Counted from the first letter of the stretch, positions 1-11,309 are shown. The stretch: 64,000 nucleotides of DNA from Leishmania mexicana MHOM/GT/2001/U1103 (GCF_000234665.1 NC_018324.1:2414944-2478943), one strand, 5' to 3'. Notes: generated by a model from the letters alone, not told the origin. A program made the numbers and translations.

Positions 1-3000
1 AGGTGCACGTCTCGGTCAGAGGCGATCGGGACTCGAGAGCAGAGGCGCCGGTGATGGGGCGGCCGTTCAGGAAGAAGCTTAGTTCGCCGTGGGCCATGTC
101 CACGGCGCAGCCCACCACGTCCCCGGCAGCCCATCGCCGCGGCATGTTCACTGGTTCCGGTACCCCACGATGCCACATCACGCGCCGAAACAGGTCAACC
201 GACCAGGAGGTGGAGGAGTCCCCGACGCCGTGGCCGTTGCCGTGCGGCGCCTCGCCTTTCTGCATCCACCCGATCTGCATCAGCCCCTGGGTCCGCAAAG
301 TCACCTCGAAGTACCAGGCGCCGGCCCCCACTGCGCAGTCCCCTGTCACGGTCTCGAAATCGAGACCGGTGTTCTTCACGTCCTCCATGTTCACCTGCAC
401 GTTTGCGGAGGCCTGCACTGACACGTGGGCCGGACCCACCCGCTCCGTGGAACCGGCGAACGGGTCGGCCTCCTCGTAGTAGAACGGTGGCAGGGGATAG
501 CGGCCACCGGTGAGGAGGTGGGCGACGAGGTCCTGCAGCGAGCGCATCTGGTTGTATGGAAACATCGTGCCCAGAGAAAGGTTGGCCGGGTCCAAGGGCA
601 AACAGCCAGACGGTACTTCGTGCTCGAAGTAGGCCGCCCCAAAATTGAGCGACACCGAGTCCCCCTGCCCCATCGACACATACGGGTAGTAGGCAACTGG
701 AGCTGAGCTGCGCTCCACCGATCGGTGCCTGGGGCGATGACTGCTGCGGCTGGCATCACCACCCTCGTGCTGCGCCTCCGCTCCGTTGGAGGGATCCATG
801 TCCTCCCTGTTGTTGTAGAAAGCGCTTATCGTGGAAGAAGGTGAGGGGGAGGCAGCAGCCGCGCCTTCGCTGGGGGCGGCCTCTGGCCCAAAAGTGAAGC
901 TCACCGCCTGGACCCCGTTCACGAGAATCGTGCACCGCTGCGCCGGTATGTCAATGACAATGCCTAGATAGTCTCTGCTGAACCACAGCGGAGTGCTTAG
1001 CGGCCTCTGCTGCAAAGGCAGTTGCTGCTGCTCCGCAGAGTAAAACACACCAGTGCAGCCGTTGAAGGTGACCGGCTCGCGCCCCTGCATTGCAGCGCTC
1101 GTCAGCGGCAGCGGCGTCTCCTGGTCAGCGAAGACAGAAGATGGGATAGGCAACACACCAACTGAGAGGTCGCCTGTTCCGCCGATTCGCAGCTCGTAGT
1201 ACCATCTACCATCCGTGAGAGGCACCCCGGCCACCACTGAGCCTCCAGTGCCATCGCTCCGCAAAATGCACACCCCGTCGCCGCTCCATTCGAGCGAGAG
1301 ACTCTGTGGGTTATTAACCTTCTGGATACTCACTCGGTCTGCGGCAGTGTCGCGCTGGCGGTACAGCTGCATTTGCTCCTGTCGGTGACGCAGGAAATGC
1401 GCCGTGGCCGCACTTTCCTCTGCGCTGGCGTCCGTCGGCGACGGTGCACCCTCGGCGGTGGCCCTATCATCCGCACCAGAGCCCATGCTTGGTTGGGAGT
1501 ATTCGGGCGCATGCGGCGTTCGCGCGGCCTGCCAGCACTGGGCTGCATCCCGCTGCATGACGTAGCTCTCCATGCTCATCTGGATGAAGCGGCCCAGCAC
1601 GCGCTGTGTAGGGAGGCGGCGGCGGTAGTGGCGCAAGGCCATGCGGCGAACATCGTGCAGGAGCAACGGCAATGACAGCGGCGGCGGGGTCGTGCGGAAG
1701 CGCTGGCTGAACAAAAGCAGGTGGTTGAGGCAGGTGAAAGCGAGGAGTCGTGTTTTGCTGGTGTTCCGCTGCGCCACGGTGCGCAGAGCCGTGAGGCACT
1801 CCACTGACCAAACGTACGCCATCGCGGAGCTCGCCGGAGAGTCGAGTGTGAGAAAGGCAGAGAGCGCGCTTCGAAAGAGACGCATCGCCCGCAGCTGCGG
1901 TTGGTAATCGTGAACGACAGCGATGCGATGGCCCCAGTTGGACGACTCCGCTGCCGATCGCACCGTCAGGAAGAACTGTGGCAAGCACACCTCAAACGAG
2001 GAGAGTGCCGTGCTGCAAAACTCCGATAGCATCGCACCCAGCGTTCGGTCAGCGGAGACGGTTACAAGTCGCCAGCTCGCCACGCTCCGCTCATCCACAA
2101 ACACAGCGTAGGAACGCTGCCCTGGAACATGCACCTCGTACACATTCGAGGCAAACGGCCGCTGAGGGTGCGCCGACTCAAATATGCGAGCGTGCGGCGA
2201 CCGCTGGGCAATGCGGAGCAGCTCCGCCAACAATGCATTCCCCATCTCCCACATTGTCTTCACTTTCGCAGCATCCTCGGTGCGGTCGCTGCTCACGCGG
2301 CACAGGGAGAGCCACATCTCGTCCAGCAGCGTCGTCATATGCTTGCCCGATGTCGACACAGCCCAGTCTGCCAACCGCGCTACGCAGGCGTCGCCTTTGA
2401 GGACTTGCATGGTGTGCTGATCCGACTCCGACAAGCCGTGAGGGGACTTCACCACGCGGCACACCGCGTGTGCCAAAATGTGTGCGCTGTAGAAGGCTGC
2501 CAATTGGTGATAGCAACTTGCGCAGATGCTGAGCAGCTGCTCACGAGACTGGGAACGCTTCTTGTGCCACAGCACAGACTGCTGCGACGGCAACGGCTCA
2601 CTAAGCACGCGAAGGTCGGTCTCCTCCGACTCCGTGCCGAAGTCCAGCTCCTGCGCGCACGTCTCGCGAGCCTGGATGCGGCGAGCGGCTGTCTCCTCGG
2701 AATCATCAAGGTAGCCCACGTCCCCTTCTGTCCAGAGGTCCAGCACAACCGATGCAGCAGTATTTGCCGCGTTCTCGACGCCGGTTCGCGTCGTCTTCAG
2801 CAGCAGCGCCAGATGTGACTCCAAGAACATCGACAAAGATGAGTTCAGGCGTCGCAGCTGCTCCACCATGGTCGGCCGCAAGGCGAGCTCATAGACCCGA
2901 AAGTTCTTGATGTCACCGACGAAGGCGCTGGAGCCGAGGTGCTGAGGAATGCCTCCGAGTCGCAGCTCCTCCTGCAAAAGAGAGCCGCCGCCAGTCTTCA

Positions 3001-6000
3001 TCGGCCGGGAGTCGAGCAGCAGGCCGCCACGGAAGAGAGACAGGGTAGTGCCGGACTGCACAAAGGTGACGCGGATCCACGTGTTGAGGTCAGTCTCAGA
3101 CAAGGCAAATGAGCAAGTCGTTTCCGGGTCGGCAGGGTCCAAGTCCACTTCGGCGCCAGGGAAACACGGAAACCACCCAAACTCCAAGTTGCCCCTCGTA
3201 ATGCGGGCCACCATCTCCAGCGCCGTCGCAGCGGAGCCGCTGCGCAGCATCTGAGCAAAGAGGATTTGATGGCGCTCTATGTTCGTCATGCGCAGTGCAA
3301 AATCCACGGTGAAGCTCAGCCCCACCGGGACACCAGCCACCAGACGCACGCACCCGCCGTTGAAGTGAATGGTGTCGAACATCTCTCGCTCGGTTGGCAA
3401 AAACAGGGCATCTGGCGTAGAGGACGCCGAAAGCCGCGACTCCGTCTGCGCGAGAGCGATGGTGGCAAGCCTAGACGGCTCTGCGTCTTCGTCGTCAGCG
3501 CCGTCCTCCTCGTCGGCGTCGTCCATCCCGTGTAGATGGTACGGCGAGCGTGCACCATATTCGGAGTCATCGTCCTCCTCCGGATCACTACCCTCGTCGT
3601 CCTCCTCCTCGTAGGTCATATCCGGCTCGTCGGGGACGTGGCCCAGCAGGTGGTGATGTAGAGGGTCGAGGGCTGCAAAGGTTCGCAGCCGCATCGATGA
3701 AGGGACAGTAGGGGAGGCGACCCTGTTGCCAACCCGCACAAGGCTGCAGCCTGCGCTCCCTCGAGATCCCAGCTGCTCCCTCTCGTCGCTGCCAACCCAA
3801 ACTCCGCGGTCCGTCCGCATCGCGCTGAGCGAGTTTCGGAGCAGCCCACGCCGCTGCCAGTACTGGAGCAGGCCCCACAAGCTCAGCACGAGCTCTAACC
3901 GAGTCTGGTCCATGTTGGACGCGACATCGTCGGTCATGCCAGTCAGCACCGAGAGAGAGTTAATCAGCTGCGGCGACACCGACACGACGTGACGTTCGGC
4001 ACAGCGAACCAGCACGCAGGACAACTGGGCGACAAGACACACATCCTCACTCGACCGCGTCGCCGGCGTCACCCTTAGAAACCACACCTGTGCCAGCTCC
4101 GCCACCGCCTCGGCGAGCTCCAGGTGCGCCGTGTCCCCCTTGATGGGGAAGGTATTAGTGGGAGGCTCCTCCCCACCCAGGGTGGCGTGCACGAGACGCA
4201 GCGGGAGCCTCTTGATCACATGAGTAGCCATGGCGGGCTGCGTGGTTGTCGAGGCTTTCACCGCCGCATTCGATGCGTCGCCTGCAAGCACCTCCAGAAC
4301 CTCGCACATCTCCTCCGACCACGAGGCGTACAGGAGCAGCACGGGTGCGACGGTGTGCGTGGAGAGATGTGCCATAACCCTATCACCCGGCACAGCCAGT
4401 CGGGGTATGCCACCAAGGATGGCAAGGCCGAGCAGAATGTCACGCGTGCTGGTTTTGTCGCCACCACCCTTTCCCTGATCCCCCTCAGGAATCTGCAGAC
4501 CGGCGTTCAGCGTGTGCTGGAGCCACGCGTGTAACTCCGTCTGCCATGCGTGATGACTGCGCTCGTCGCGGTCGTTGTTGAGGTGCTGCAGCAGCGACAA
4601 CGCGAGCCAGTGTGCCGTGTCGCAGGACGTCACCACGCTCACGTTTGCGTTGCTCTCCAGAACATGTCGAGTTTCGGAGGCGGACATGCGCGCGTCGCCT
4701 GTGACAACGATGCAGCTTGCCAACTGAAGGAGCACGTGAAGGAAGTTGGGCAGCAATGGAGGAGACGGCCAGGCAGTTGCGGCATTGGACGGCGCGGAGC
4801 GAGCCGCACGCGAGCTCGGGGTGTTGGCGCTTGTAGCATCCACCCTTCTTGGATTGCCGGTCGGAGCGGGGGCGAGAACATCTGCCGGCGGTGTTAGATA
4901 CATCGTGTAGTACCATGCCATCAAAAGCGCCGTCACCGCCTCGCTCTCCTCAGCGCTGAAGAGGACGACACGTGAGGTGTTAAAGAGCCACCTCGTCGCC
5001 ATCTTCGCAAGCAGCGCTGCAACGCGGCTGGTGTGGATGGCGATGACGTCTCCTGGCACACCGCGAAGAAGCTTGCACAGGAGTGTCAAATGACCAAGCA
5101 AGGCCGTCACATAGCGGGCTGGAAGCGGCAGCTGTGAAAGGCTCACCTCTGCCGAGGGGGCCAAGGCGCCCACAAGGGCATCGAGACAGCGCCCCACCGT
5201 TTCCGCGAGCTCTGGCATCGACGTGGGTGCAATGAAAGCTACCTGGGATGCAGCCTCGCCGATCACCTTCGCCGCGCGCATAGATAAGAGGCGGAACGCA
5301 TCCCATCCGTCCCACGAGACCCCCAACTCCAAACGCGGGTCCAAGTGGCGCGCGCCGGAAGCTAGTTCCGTTGGCGAAACCACGCGCGAAGAAGCCCCGG
5401 CGGGTTTCACGGGCCAGTTTTCGTAAACAAACGGGCGTGCCCCAAAGTTCACGAGAACACAGCCTTTTCCCTTCATGCCTATGAGCGGGCTGAGCTGCTC
5501 CGACGTTACCAGAGCCTTGACGGAGTGAACACACTTGCCGTTACGGGTCCAGAAAATGTCGCCCGCTTCGCGATCCCAACCACAGCCGACAACGTCACCC
5601 ATACCGAAGGTACAGCCGATTACGCGCGCGTTGCGGTTGTTGTACACAGCCCCTTCCAGTCCGTCGTACGCGAACGAGTCTGGGTCCCAGCCTGGCATCT
5701 GCGAGAGACTGTAGTCCGCCGGCCCCAGACCAACACTCACATACGCGCCCTGGTACAGATCCACCACGTGAACCTCGTAGTAGTACGATGCGGCTTCCGC
5801 GCGTACCGACTTCGCCCAGGTGCATGGCGCGACGCAGCTGCCGCGGCCGCCGGAGGAGCGCAGCGTCAGGCCGGCAGCCCCGACCGTCATGGTGGAGGCA
5901 CACCCGATCGGAGAGAGTTTCGTGGCCCGCAGCGCCCGCGGCAGAGAGCCGTTCACTCGCTCATACAGCAGCACCGGGGACCCGTCAGCAGTCCAGAGAC

Positions 6001-9000
6001 GGCGCATCACCTCCGCAGAGGCGCTGGTGGTTCGCAACTTACGCAAATCTGTGCGTCGGAACGGGCAGGAAAAAAGAGCAGCCAACAGCAGCACCCACGG
6101 CTGCGCCTGCTTCCCCACCTCCTCGTACGCCTTCACAGCCGCCTCAAGCAGCAGGAAGAAGGCGCTTTGCAGTCGAGTGAGCTGCTCCACTGAGCATCCG
6201 TCGACGCCGTCGGCGTAGTGCCAGCCACACAGGGTCCGCGCAATCACAGGGTGCAGCACACGCGCAAGCAGTGCGCTGTGCCGCGCCTCCTCGGTAAGCT
6301 GCCACAGAAGCTGGAGACCAACAAGACGATACTGCGCCTTCTTCGAAAGCCACGCCACGGCGCTCTCCATCTCTGACGTACTCACCTCACTTTGGAAGCA
6401 GGCAATGATCTCGGCGCCGACGTTCAGGTCCGCCGCTTCCTCACGCGACGACATGAGCGCCTTAAGTTGCCGCATGGCCTTCCAGCTCTTGAAGAACCGC
6501 CGCCACTTCTGCCGCTGCGTCAATTGTGCAGCATGCGAGTTAGATGTGCTGCTGGCGCGGGTCTTCGATGAGGCAGAGGGAGAAGTCGCTCCCGCCTGCC
6601 CCGTGCCGACCTCGTCGTCGCCTACTTCAGTGATCGGCTCGAACAAAGCCAGAAACACTGCGCGCTCCCGCATCTTGGAAACGTACTCCTTCGACTCCTG
6701 CCGCTTCGACAGACACCACGGCCGCAGCTTGAGCACCAGCTGGAATGCGGGGAGAAGGCTCTCGGGAGTGGCCTCACGCAGCGCCTGCGTCGGCAGTAGC
6801 AGTGCACAGCAGGCAGCCATCACCTGCCGCTCCGTTTCGCGCAGCTGCTCATCGCGCACTACACGCAACGCCGAGACGTCCTTCATCTGCAGCTCCTCAA
6901 ACACTCGGCTAAGCACACCAACGCCACCTTGAAGATTCTTGATGAGAGCGTCGCGCTCTGTATTCAGGCGGCGCTGACCGTTACGCAGCACGCTCAGGTA
7001 CGGCGGTCTTGGCGATGCCGCAGCTGTTTTCGGCTCACCTTGTGCGATAGAGGCTCCCGCTGCCGCCGCCGCGGCTGCTGGCACCGCATCCTGCGAGGAG
7101 GGGAAGGGGTTGAGCAACGTGCACCCTAGCTGGGCGAGCGAGTACGTGAGGGCGACGCACAGACGCGAGGCCCAGCGCTTCGCCTCCTCGCCGGGAAAAC
7201 GGTCGATCAGCACGAGGAGAGACTCTCGGCACTTCTGCAACGACACCGAGCACGCAGCGAGGGCGGATGTCGGGAGCAGTGGAAGAGATACAGCGAACGA
7301 GGCGAGCAGTGCTCCAACCGGGCTTAGCTGCAGGCACTTGAGAAACGTCGCCTCCGCTTCGGGCAGCTGGCGCAACGCTGTCGACACGGCGTCGACCATT
7401 TTCTCGCAGCACCGCAAGAGCGCGGTGCTGTAAGCGCACTGCAACGTCTCCAGACGTGCCGCATCCCCATCCATACCACAGCCCGACAGCAGCACCTCCG
7501 CCAAAACCTCCAAGCAGTGGCTTGTCCGCAGCAGGCCGTCGACGCTCTTCACGCGCAGCGAGCGGTCCACTTGGTACATGGCCTCCATATATAGGGCAGA
7601 GAATAGGGAGGACAGCTGGCTGGCGGGTTGCGAGGAGAGCAGATCGCAGCATGTCTGCAGAGAGCTGTACAGCGTCAGCAGGCAGCAGTAGACCGTCTCT
7701 GCCGCAGGCCCTCGTGTCTTGCCCGATTGTCCCTCTAAGAACAGCAGCCGGCCGCCCTCTGTCAGGAAACACTGGCAGCAGGATCGAAGGAGTGCGGAGG
7801 AAGACGGGGCATCCAAACAAGTGCAGCGAAGCACAAACCGTATGATGGATTCGCGCAGATGTAACGTTGCCGTGGTCACCACAGAGCGATCCGTCTCCTC
7901 TCCCTCCGCTGCTGCCCGCAGCAGCTGCTCCACTGAATCGTAGCACCCACCCACGCGAAGGGCGAAGTCTAGCGGTGAGCTGTACAGCCGCGCGAGCAGA
8001 TTCACCTGAAGCAGAGTGCAGGCCTGGTGCACTAGATCGCGGTCGCGCTGCGAGGTCGGCGCCGAAGCAGCCTGCTGGGCCACCCGAAGCAGCAGGGTTA
8101 GCACGGCATCGTCGGGGTCCAGTACAAAAGGCGGAACGACTGAGGCCCAGGTAGATTGGTCCGTCAAGCACTGCGCAGACCACAGGATCCGCTGTGCGTG
8201 TGCGGCGCTGCGCTCCAGGACGGCTTTTCCGCATCGCCACGAGGTCTCGTACGGCACCTGTGGAGCAGCTTCGGTGTGGCCCGCATACGCCAACATCTCC
8301 CACAGAAACACCTGCGGAGCGGCGCTAGTGGTGGCAGCAGTGGCAGCACCGCTCAAAGGCACCGCAACAGCGCAGCAACACAAGGATTTGTGTTCGGGAT
8401 CCACAGAGACACCCTTGACACACCAGGAGACTGGAAGCTCGACGCTACGCTGCGCTACAAGGCACCGCCGGTCACGCGCGTAGTCGAACACGCACAGCGT
8501 GTGGTCAGAGCGCACGCCGGCGATGATGTACGACTCCCGCGATGCTGCGAAGAAGACCTCGCTCGCCTCCTCGATCCATGCCTGTGGCACAAAATCAAGC
8601 ACCTGCCGACTGTCGAAGGAATCCCCCAGGACTGGAAATGAATCCACTGCGCACCAATATGGCTCTCCGTAGGGCAAGAGGGCGTGTTCGTGGTGCGGTG
8701 CGTAGTCCATGATCACATTGCCGTATCCTTCGTCGAGTGGGAAGTACGCACAGAGGCCGTCCTCGTTGCCCAGCAGCGGCCTCCGCGCATCTCGCGCGAG
8801 CTCCGCGGCGGTGCGGGTGCGCTGCCAAACGCGCACCTCCGCTGTCAATCCAATGAAGCTCTTGCCGAGGACGCACTTGGCGTTTGCAATGGCGTTGGGT
8901 GAAACAAGAGCCGGCTGCCGACTGACCAGCTCGTGATCAAGCCAAAGCTCCCACGCCGCCCCGTTGAAGTTAAGAGCGACATGCCACCACCGTTCCAGCA

Positions 9001-10519
9001 CAGACAGTTTGCCGGCGGAGTTGTACATTGCAAAAGACGGTCCTAAGCGCGGTGTGCGAGCACCGCCACGCCATCGAACCCCGTCGCCGACAGGCTCCAG
9101 CCCGAGAAGCACCTCCTCAACACTCTTGTCACCTATGGAAAGGAAAATCTGGTCCTTGGCCACGCTGCGCGGAAACACCCACATCTCAATGCAGAAGGGG
9201 TGAAACCTGTCCTTGAGAGTCACACGTCCCACCGCAACGGAAATGGACTTGGTAAAGTGGAAGGCAGTGCGACGTCTCGACACCGCATTAAACGATGGAT
9301 TTCGGAAAAGAGGGGCAAGCGTCATCGTCGACGCAGTGCCGAGGAGCGCCTCGAGAGAGGTCTCACCCACGTAGAGACAGCCGCGCGTGCGCTGGGGGGG
9401 ATGCGACGAAACAAGACAGCACAGCGTGTCCGTCCCCGTCACGCAGAAGTGGAAGTGCACCTCCGCTAGCGAGAGGCCGGTTGTGCGCAGCGTTAGACGG
9501 CCATGACGCTCTCCATCCAGACCCTCTCGACAAACGGAAAAGTGCCAGAAGCGCTCATCTCGCCCGAGAGCTCGTATGCACAGAGCGACAGCTTCGTTGG
9601 GGTATAGAACAACATCCCCGCGCTGGCCCGGAAGCTGCTGGACGCTGCGCTGGATGAGACGCGTGCCCATCGTTCCCAAGGCCTCGAAGCGGGCAACATG
9701 CGTGTCACCCAAAAGAAGAAGAGTGCGGCCGTGTGCCGAGCACTGCAACGAATCTTTGGGCCGGAACTGAGCGGGCAGCACGAGCGTCTTGACAAGGAAA
9801 TCAGACATCGTCGCCGTAGAGACACGAGCGCACTGCGACGATGACTTGGGCGGAAACACGGCAGGGTCTAGAGTGAGAAGGGTGGAAGGTGCAACGAGGC
9901 ACTTCAGTAACAGGGACAGACAGCCGCTGCGCAGCGCCAAGCCAAGCTTCGTACGCGCGACCGCCACACGTAATTCAGCGCCCAATTCATCCTCGCTGGC
10001 GTGCGCTTCAACGATGCGAAAGAGCTCCAGACACGATTGTGGCGAGGCGAGATCCCAGTCCACATGCGCGACGCTGTCGAGCAGCACTGACGTGTATGTG
10101 CCCTTCCCATCACAATCTGTGACGGCACCGAGCAGTGCGATGGTGCTTAGCAGACTTGTGTGCTCCTCTTGTGCGGGAAGGGAAGCGCCCATCGACACAA
10201 CAGCCTCGCTCAATCGGTCACGAATTTTCTTCGATGACGACAAAGACAGCTTGACTTTACGAAAACGAACTCCAAACACACGCTCGATGCGCGTTGAGTG
10301 GGCGTAAAGGCGCTTCTTGACACCAGAAAGAAGGCTATACTGCAGGCTTTCCACCAGTGGTGCCTCCAAAAGAAAACTCGGCACGCTGGCCTCATCAGAG
10401 GCCGCGAAAGAAACGCCAGTCAACCCGTCGGCCTCGTGGTCATCGGTAGCGACAACACTGTCGATGATGTCCGCCACACTTAGCAGCCCCCAATCATCGG
10501 CATTGTTGCCGGAGCTCAT
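1..10519 (-). CDS. Giant LamG/SPRY multidomain protein, N-terminal part (3' end outside window)
   Basis: An open minus-strand frame starts at the ATG at 10519 and reaches the window edge with no stop seen, giving about 3,506 residues. I checked the frame at 9028, 5578 and 133 and it is the same. A LamG/concanavalin-like module lies at about residues 415-600 (WWHVALNFNG, then the VRVWQRTRT closing strand), and a second at about 2380-2550. Three SPRY-like modules lie at about 1565-1695 (GMGDVVGCGWD), 3075-3290 and 3363 to the edge (GDVVGCAVD, FFLNGRPI). An acidic Asp/Glu/Ser stretch sits near residues 2290-2350. Giant SPRY proteins are often HECT or RING ubiquitin ligases, for example HERC1, but any catalytic domain would lie beyond position 1, so ligase function is only a guess. 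The ATG is the first in frame after a C-rich tract just upstream. Confidence 0.85.
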   Translation of the reverse strand, partial: MSSGNNADDWGLLSVADIIDSVVATDDHEADGLTGVSFAASDEASVPSFLLEAPLVESLQYSLLSGVKKRLYAHSTRIERVFGVRFRKVKLSLSSSKKIRDRLSEAVVSMGASLPAQEEHTSLLSTIALLGAVTDCDGKGTYTSVLLDSVAHVDWDLASPQSCLELFRIVEAHASEDELGAELRVAVARTKLGLALRSGCLSLLLKCLVAPSTLLTLDPAVFPPKSSSQCARVSTATMSDFLVKTLVLPAQFRPKDSLQCSAHGRTLLLLGDTHVARFEALGTMGTRLIQRSVQQLPGQRGDVVLYPNEAVALCIRALGRDERFWHFSVCREGLDGERHGRLTLRTTGLSLAEVHFHFCVTGTDTLCCLVSSHPPQRTRGCLYVGETSLEALLGTASTMTLAPLFRNPSFNAVSRRRTAFHFTKSISVAVGRVTLKDRFHPFCIEMWVFPRSVAKDQIFLSIGDKSVEEVLLGLEPVGDGVRWRGGARTPRLGPSFAMYNSAGKLSVLERWWHVALNFNGAAWELWLDHELVSRQPALVSPNAIANAKCVLGKSFIGLTAEVRVWQRTRTAAELARDARRPLLGNEDGLCAYFPLDEGYGNVIMDYAPHHEHALLPYGEPYWCAVDSFPVLGDSFDSRQVLDFVPQAWIEEASEVFFAASRESYIIAGVRSDHTLCVFDYARDRRCLVAQRSVELPVSWCVKGVSVDPEHKSLCCCAVAVPLSGAATAATTSAAPQVFLWEMLAYAGHTEAAPQVPYETSWRCGKAVLERSAAHAQRILWSAQCLTDQSTWASVVPPFVLDPDDAVLTLLLRVAQQAASAPTSQRDRDLVHQACTLLQVNLLARLYSSPLDFALRVGGCYDSVEQLLRAAAEGEETDRSVVTTATLHLRESIIRFVLRCTCLDAPSSSALLRSCCQCFLTEGGRLLFLEGQSGKTRGPAAETVYCCLLTLYSSLQTCCDLLSSQPASQLSSLFSALYMEAMYQVDRSLRVKSVDGLLRTSHCLEVLAEVLLSGCGMDGDAARLETLQCAYSTALLRCCEKMVDAVSTALRQLPEAEATFLKCLQLSPVGALLASFAVSLPLLPTSALAACSVSLQKCRESLLVLIDRFPGEEAKRWASRLCVALTYSLAQLGCTLLNPFPSSQDAVPAAAAAAAGASIAQGEPKTAAASPRPPYLSVLRNGQRRLNTERDALIKNLQGGVGVLSRVFEELQMKDVSALRVVRDEQLRETERQVMAACCALLLPTQALREATPESLLPAFQLVLKLRPWCLSKRQESKEYVSKMRERAVFLALFEPITEVGDDEVGTGQAGATSPSASSKTRASSTSNSHAAQLTQRQKWRRFFKSWKAMRQLKALMSSREEAADLNVGAEIIACFQSEVSTSEMESAVAWLSKKAQYRLVGLQLLWQLTEEARHSALLARVLHPVIARTLCGWHYADGVDGCSVEQLTRLQSAFFLLLEAAVKAYEEVGKQAQPWVLLLAALFSCPFRRTDLRKLRTTSASAEVMRRLWTADGSPVLLYERVNGSLPRALRATKLSPIGCASTMTVGAAGLTLRSSGGRGSCVAPCTWAKSVRAEAASYYYEVHVVDLYQGAYVSVGLGPADYSLSQMPGWDPDSFAYDGLEGAVYNNRNARVIGCTFGMGDVVGCGWDREAGDIFWTRNGKCVHSVKALVTSEQLSPLIGMKGKGCVLVNFGARPFVYENWPVKPAGASSRVVSPTELASGARHLDPRLELGVSWDGWDAFRLLSMRAAKVIGEAASQVAFIAPTSMPELAETVGRCLDALVGALAPSAEVSLSQLPLPARYVTALLGHLTLLCKLLRGVPGDVIAIHTSRVAALLAKMATRWLFNTSRVVLFSAEESEAVTALLMAWYYTMYLTPPADVLAPAPTGNPRRVDATSANTPSSRAARSAPSNAATAWPSPPLLPNFLHVLLQLASCIVVTGDARMSASETRHVLESNANVSVVTSCDTAHWLALSLLQHLNNDRDERSHHAWQTELHAWLQHTLNAGLQIPEGDQGKGGGDKTSTRDILLGLAILGGIPRLAVPGDRVMAHLSTHTVAPVLLLYASWSEEMCEVLEVLAGDASNAAVKASTTTQPAMATHVIKRLPLRLVHATLGGEEPPTNTFPIKGDTAHLELAEAVAELAQVWFLRVTPATRSSEDVCLVAQLSCVLVRCAERHVVSVSPQLINSLSVLTGMTDDVASNMDQTRLELVLSLWGLLQYWQRRGLLRNSLSAMRTDRGVWVGSDEREQLGSRGSAGCSLVRVGNRVASPTVPSSMRLRTFAALDPLHHHLLGHVPDEPDMTYEEEDDEGSDPEEDDDSEYGARSPYHLHGMDDADEEDGADDEDAEPSRLATIALAQTESRLSASSTPDALFLPTEREMFDTIHFNGGCVRLVAGVPVGLSFTVDFALRMTNIERHQILFAQMLRSGSAATALEMVARITRGNLEFGWFPCFPGAEVDLDPADPETTCSFALSETDLNTWIRVTFVQSGTTLSLFRGGLLLDSRPMKTGGGSLLQEELRLGGIPQHLGSSAFVGDIKNFRVYELALRPTMVEQLRRLNSSLSMFLESHLALLLKTTRTGVENAANTAASVVLDLWTEGDVGYLDDSEETAARRIQARETCAQELDFGTESEETDLRVLSEPLPSQQSVLWHKKRSQSREQLLSICASCYHQLAAFYSAHILAHAVCRVVKSPHGLSESDQHTMQVLKGDACVARLADWAVSTSGKHMTTLLDEMWLSLCRVSSDRTEDAAKVKTMWEMGNALLAELLRIAQRSPHARIFESAHPQRPFASNVYEVHVPGQRSYAVFVDERSVASWRLVTVSADRTLGAMLSEFCSTALSSFEVCLPQFFLTVRSAAESSNWGHRIAVVHDYQPQLRAMRLFRSALSAFLTLDSPASSAMAYVWSVECLTALRTVAQRNTSKTRLLAFTCLNHLLLFSQRFRTTPPPLSLPLLLHDVRRMALRHYRRRLPTQRVLGRFIQMSMESYVMQRDAAQCWQAARTPHAPEYSQPSMGSGADDRATAEGAPSPTDASAEESAATAHFLRHRQEQMQLYRQRDTAADRVSIQKVNNPQSLSLEWSGDGVCILRSDGTGGSVVAGVPLTDGRWYYELRIGGTGDLSVGVLPIPSSVFADQETPLPLTSAAMQGREPVTFNGCTGVFYSAEQQQLPLQQRPLSTPLWFSRDYLGIVIDIPAQRCTILVNGVQAVSFTFGPEAAPSEGAAAASPSPSSTISAFYNNREDMDPSNGAEAQHEGGDASRSSHRPRHRSVERSSAPVAYYPYVSMGQGDSVSLNFGAAYFEHEVPSGCLPLDPANLSLGTMFPYNQMRSLQDLVAHLLTGGRYPLPPFYYEEADPFAGSTERVGPAHVSVQASANVQVNMEDVKNTGLDFETVTGDCAVGAGAWYFEVTLRTQGLMQIGWMQKGEAPHGNGHGVGDSSTSWSVDLFRRVMWHRGVPEPVNMPRRWAAGDVVGCAVDMAHGELSFFLNGRPITGASALESRSPLTETCT

Positions 10520-11309
10520 CACGCCGCTTGTTTTGAGAGCAATGGTATCACCTGCGATGCTCAGGGGAGGGGGGGTGAGGGATCACCAACAGGAGCAGAA
10601 TGCAAGAGTGAAAAAGAGAAGTGTGCAACAGATGCGTAGATGCTTGCACCTGGTACAGTTCCTCATGAAGAAAAAGAAAATGCGCAAAGATGAGAGCGCG
10701 CAGCCGAGTGAGAAAGGGCAGAGACAACGCGGAGTTTCTCTATAATGCCCTACACTGCTATCTGAGGTGACGCGAGAAACTCGGACCAAGAGAGTCGAAG
10801 AGCACCACTCTTCTTCTGTGTGGGTGTGTGTGTGTGGGCGTGAGAGAGCGAAAACTTTGACAGCCCTTTGTTCCCTTTTTTTTTCCGTACCGGTGCAGTG
10901 GGCAAAGTGCGCGTCCCTCTTCAGAAGGAGACGTGGTTGCCTTCCGACTCGCTCCTCCACGAAGAATGTGAAACCAAAAGAGAAGCGGAATTCAGCAAAG
11001 AAAATGTTTCAGCACTGATCATGAAAGAAGTGACGCGGCCCGCAGACGCTACTGGCCGCTGTTCTGGAGGAAAAGAAAAGGCTCTGTGAGACTAACGCTC
11101 CATTTGCCTCCTCCCTTCGAATGTGTTTTGTGCGGACCAGTGGCAGCAGCATGCGCCTCTTGTTCTTCACACAATCACTTCCTTCGGCCTGTTTCGTCGC
11201 ACGCGATTTTCACGTAATGCAGCAGTTCGGTAATTCGTTACTCGTCACTTGAGCGAGCCATCACCACTTTTTCCCTGCACGCCACGAAAAGAGGGGGAAA
11301 AAAAGCATG
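10520..11309. other. Spacer, no gene seen
   Basis: This spacer separates the giant gene from the next one upstream. Next to the start codon the minus strand carries a C-rich run (about 10563-10580), and further pyrimidine-rich stretches lie up to about 10700. These are suitable for trans-splice acceptor selection. I see no convincing coding frame. Confidence 0.5.

Noticed and set aside
7035..8303. A 422-codon minus-strand frame within the giant gene.
   Set aside because: It is out of frame with the continuous coding frame checked at several points and has a shadow-type Arg/Gly/Pro-rich composition.
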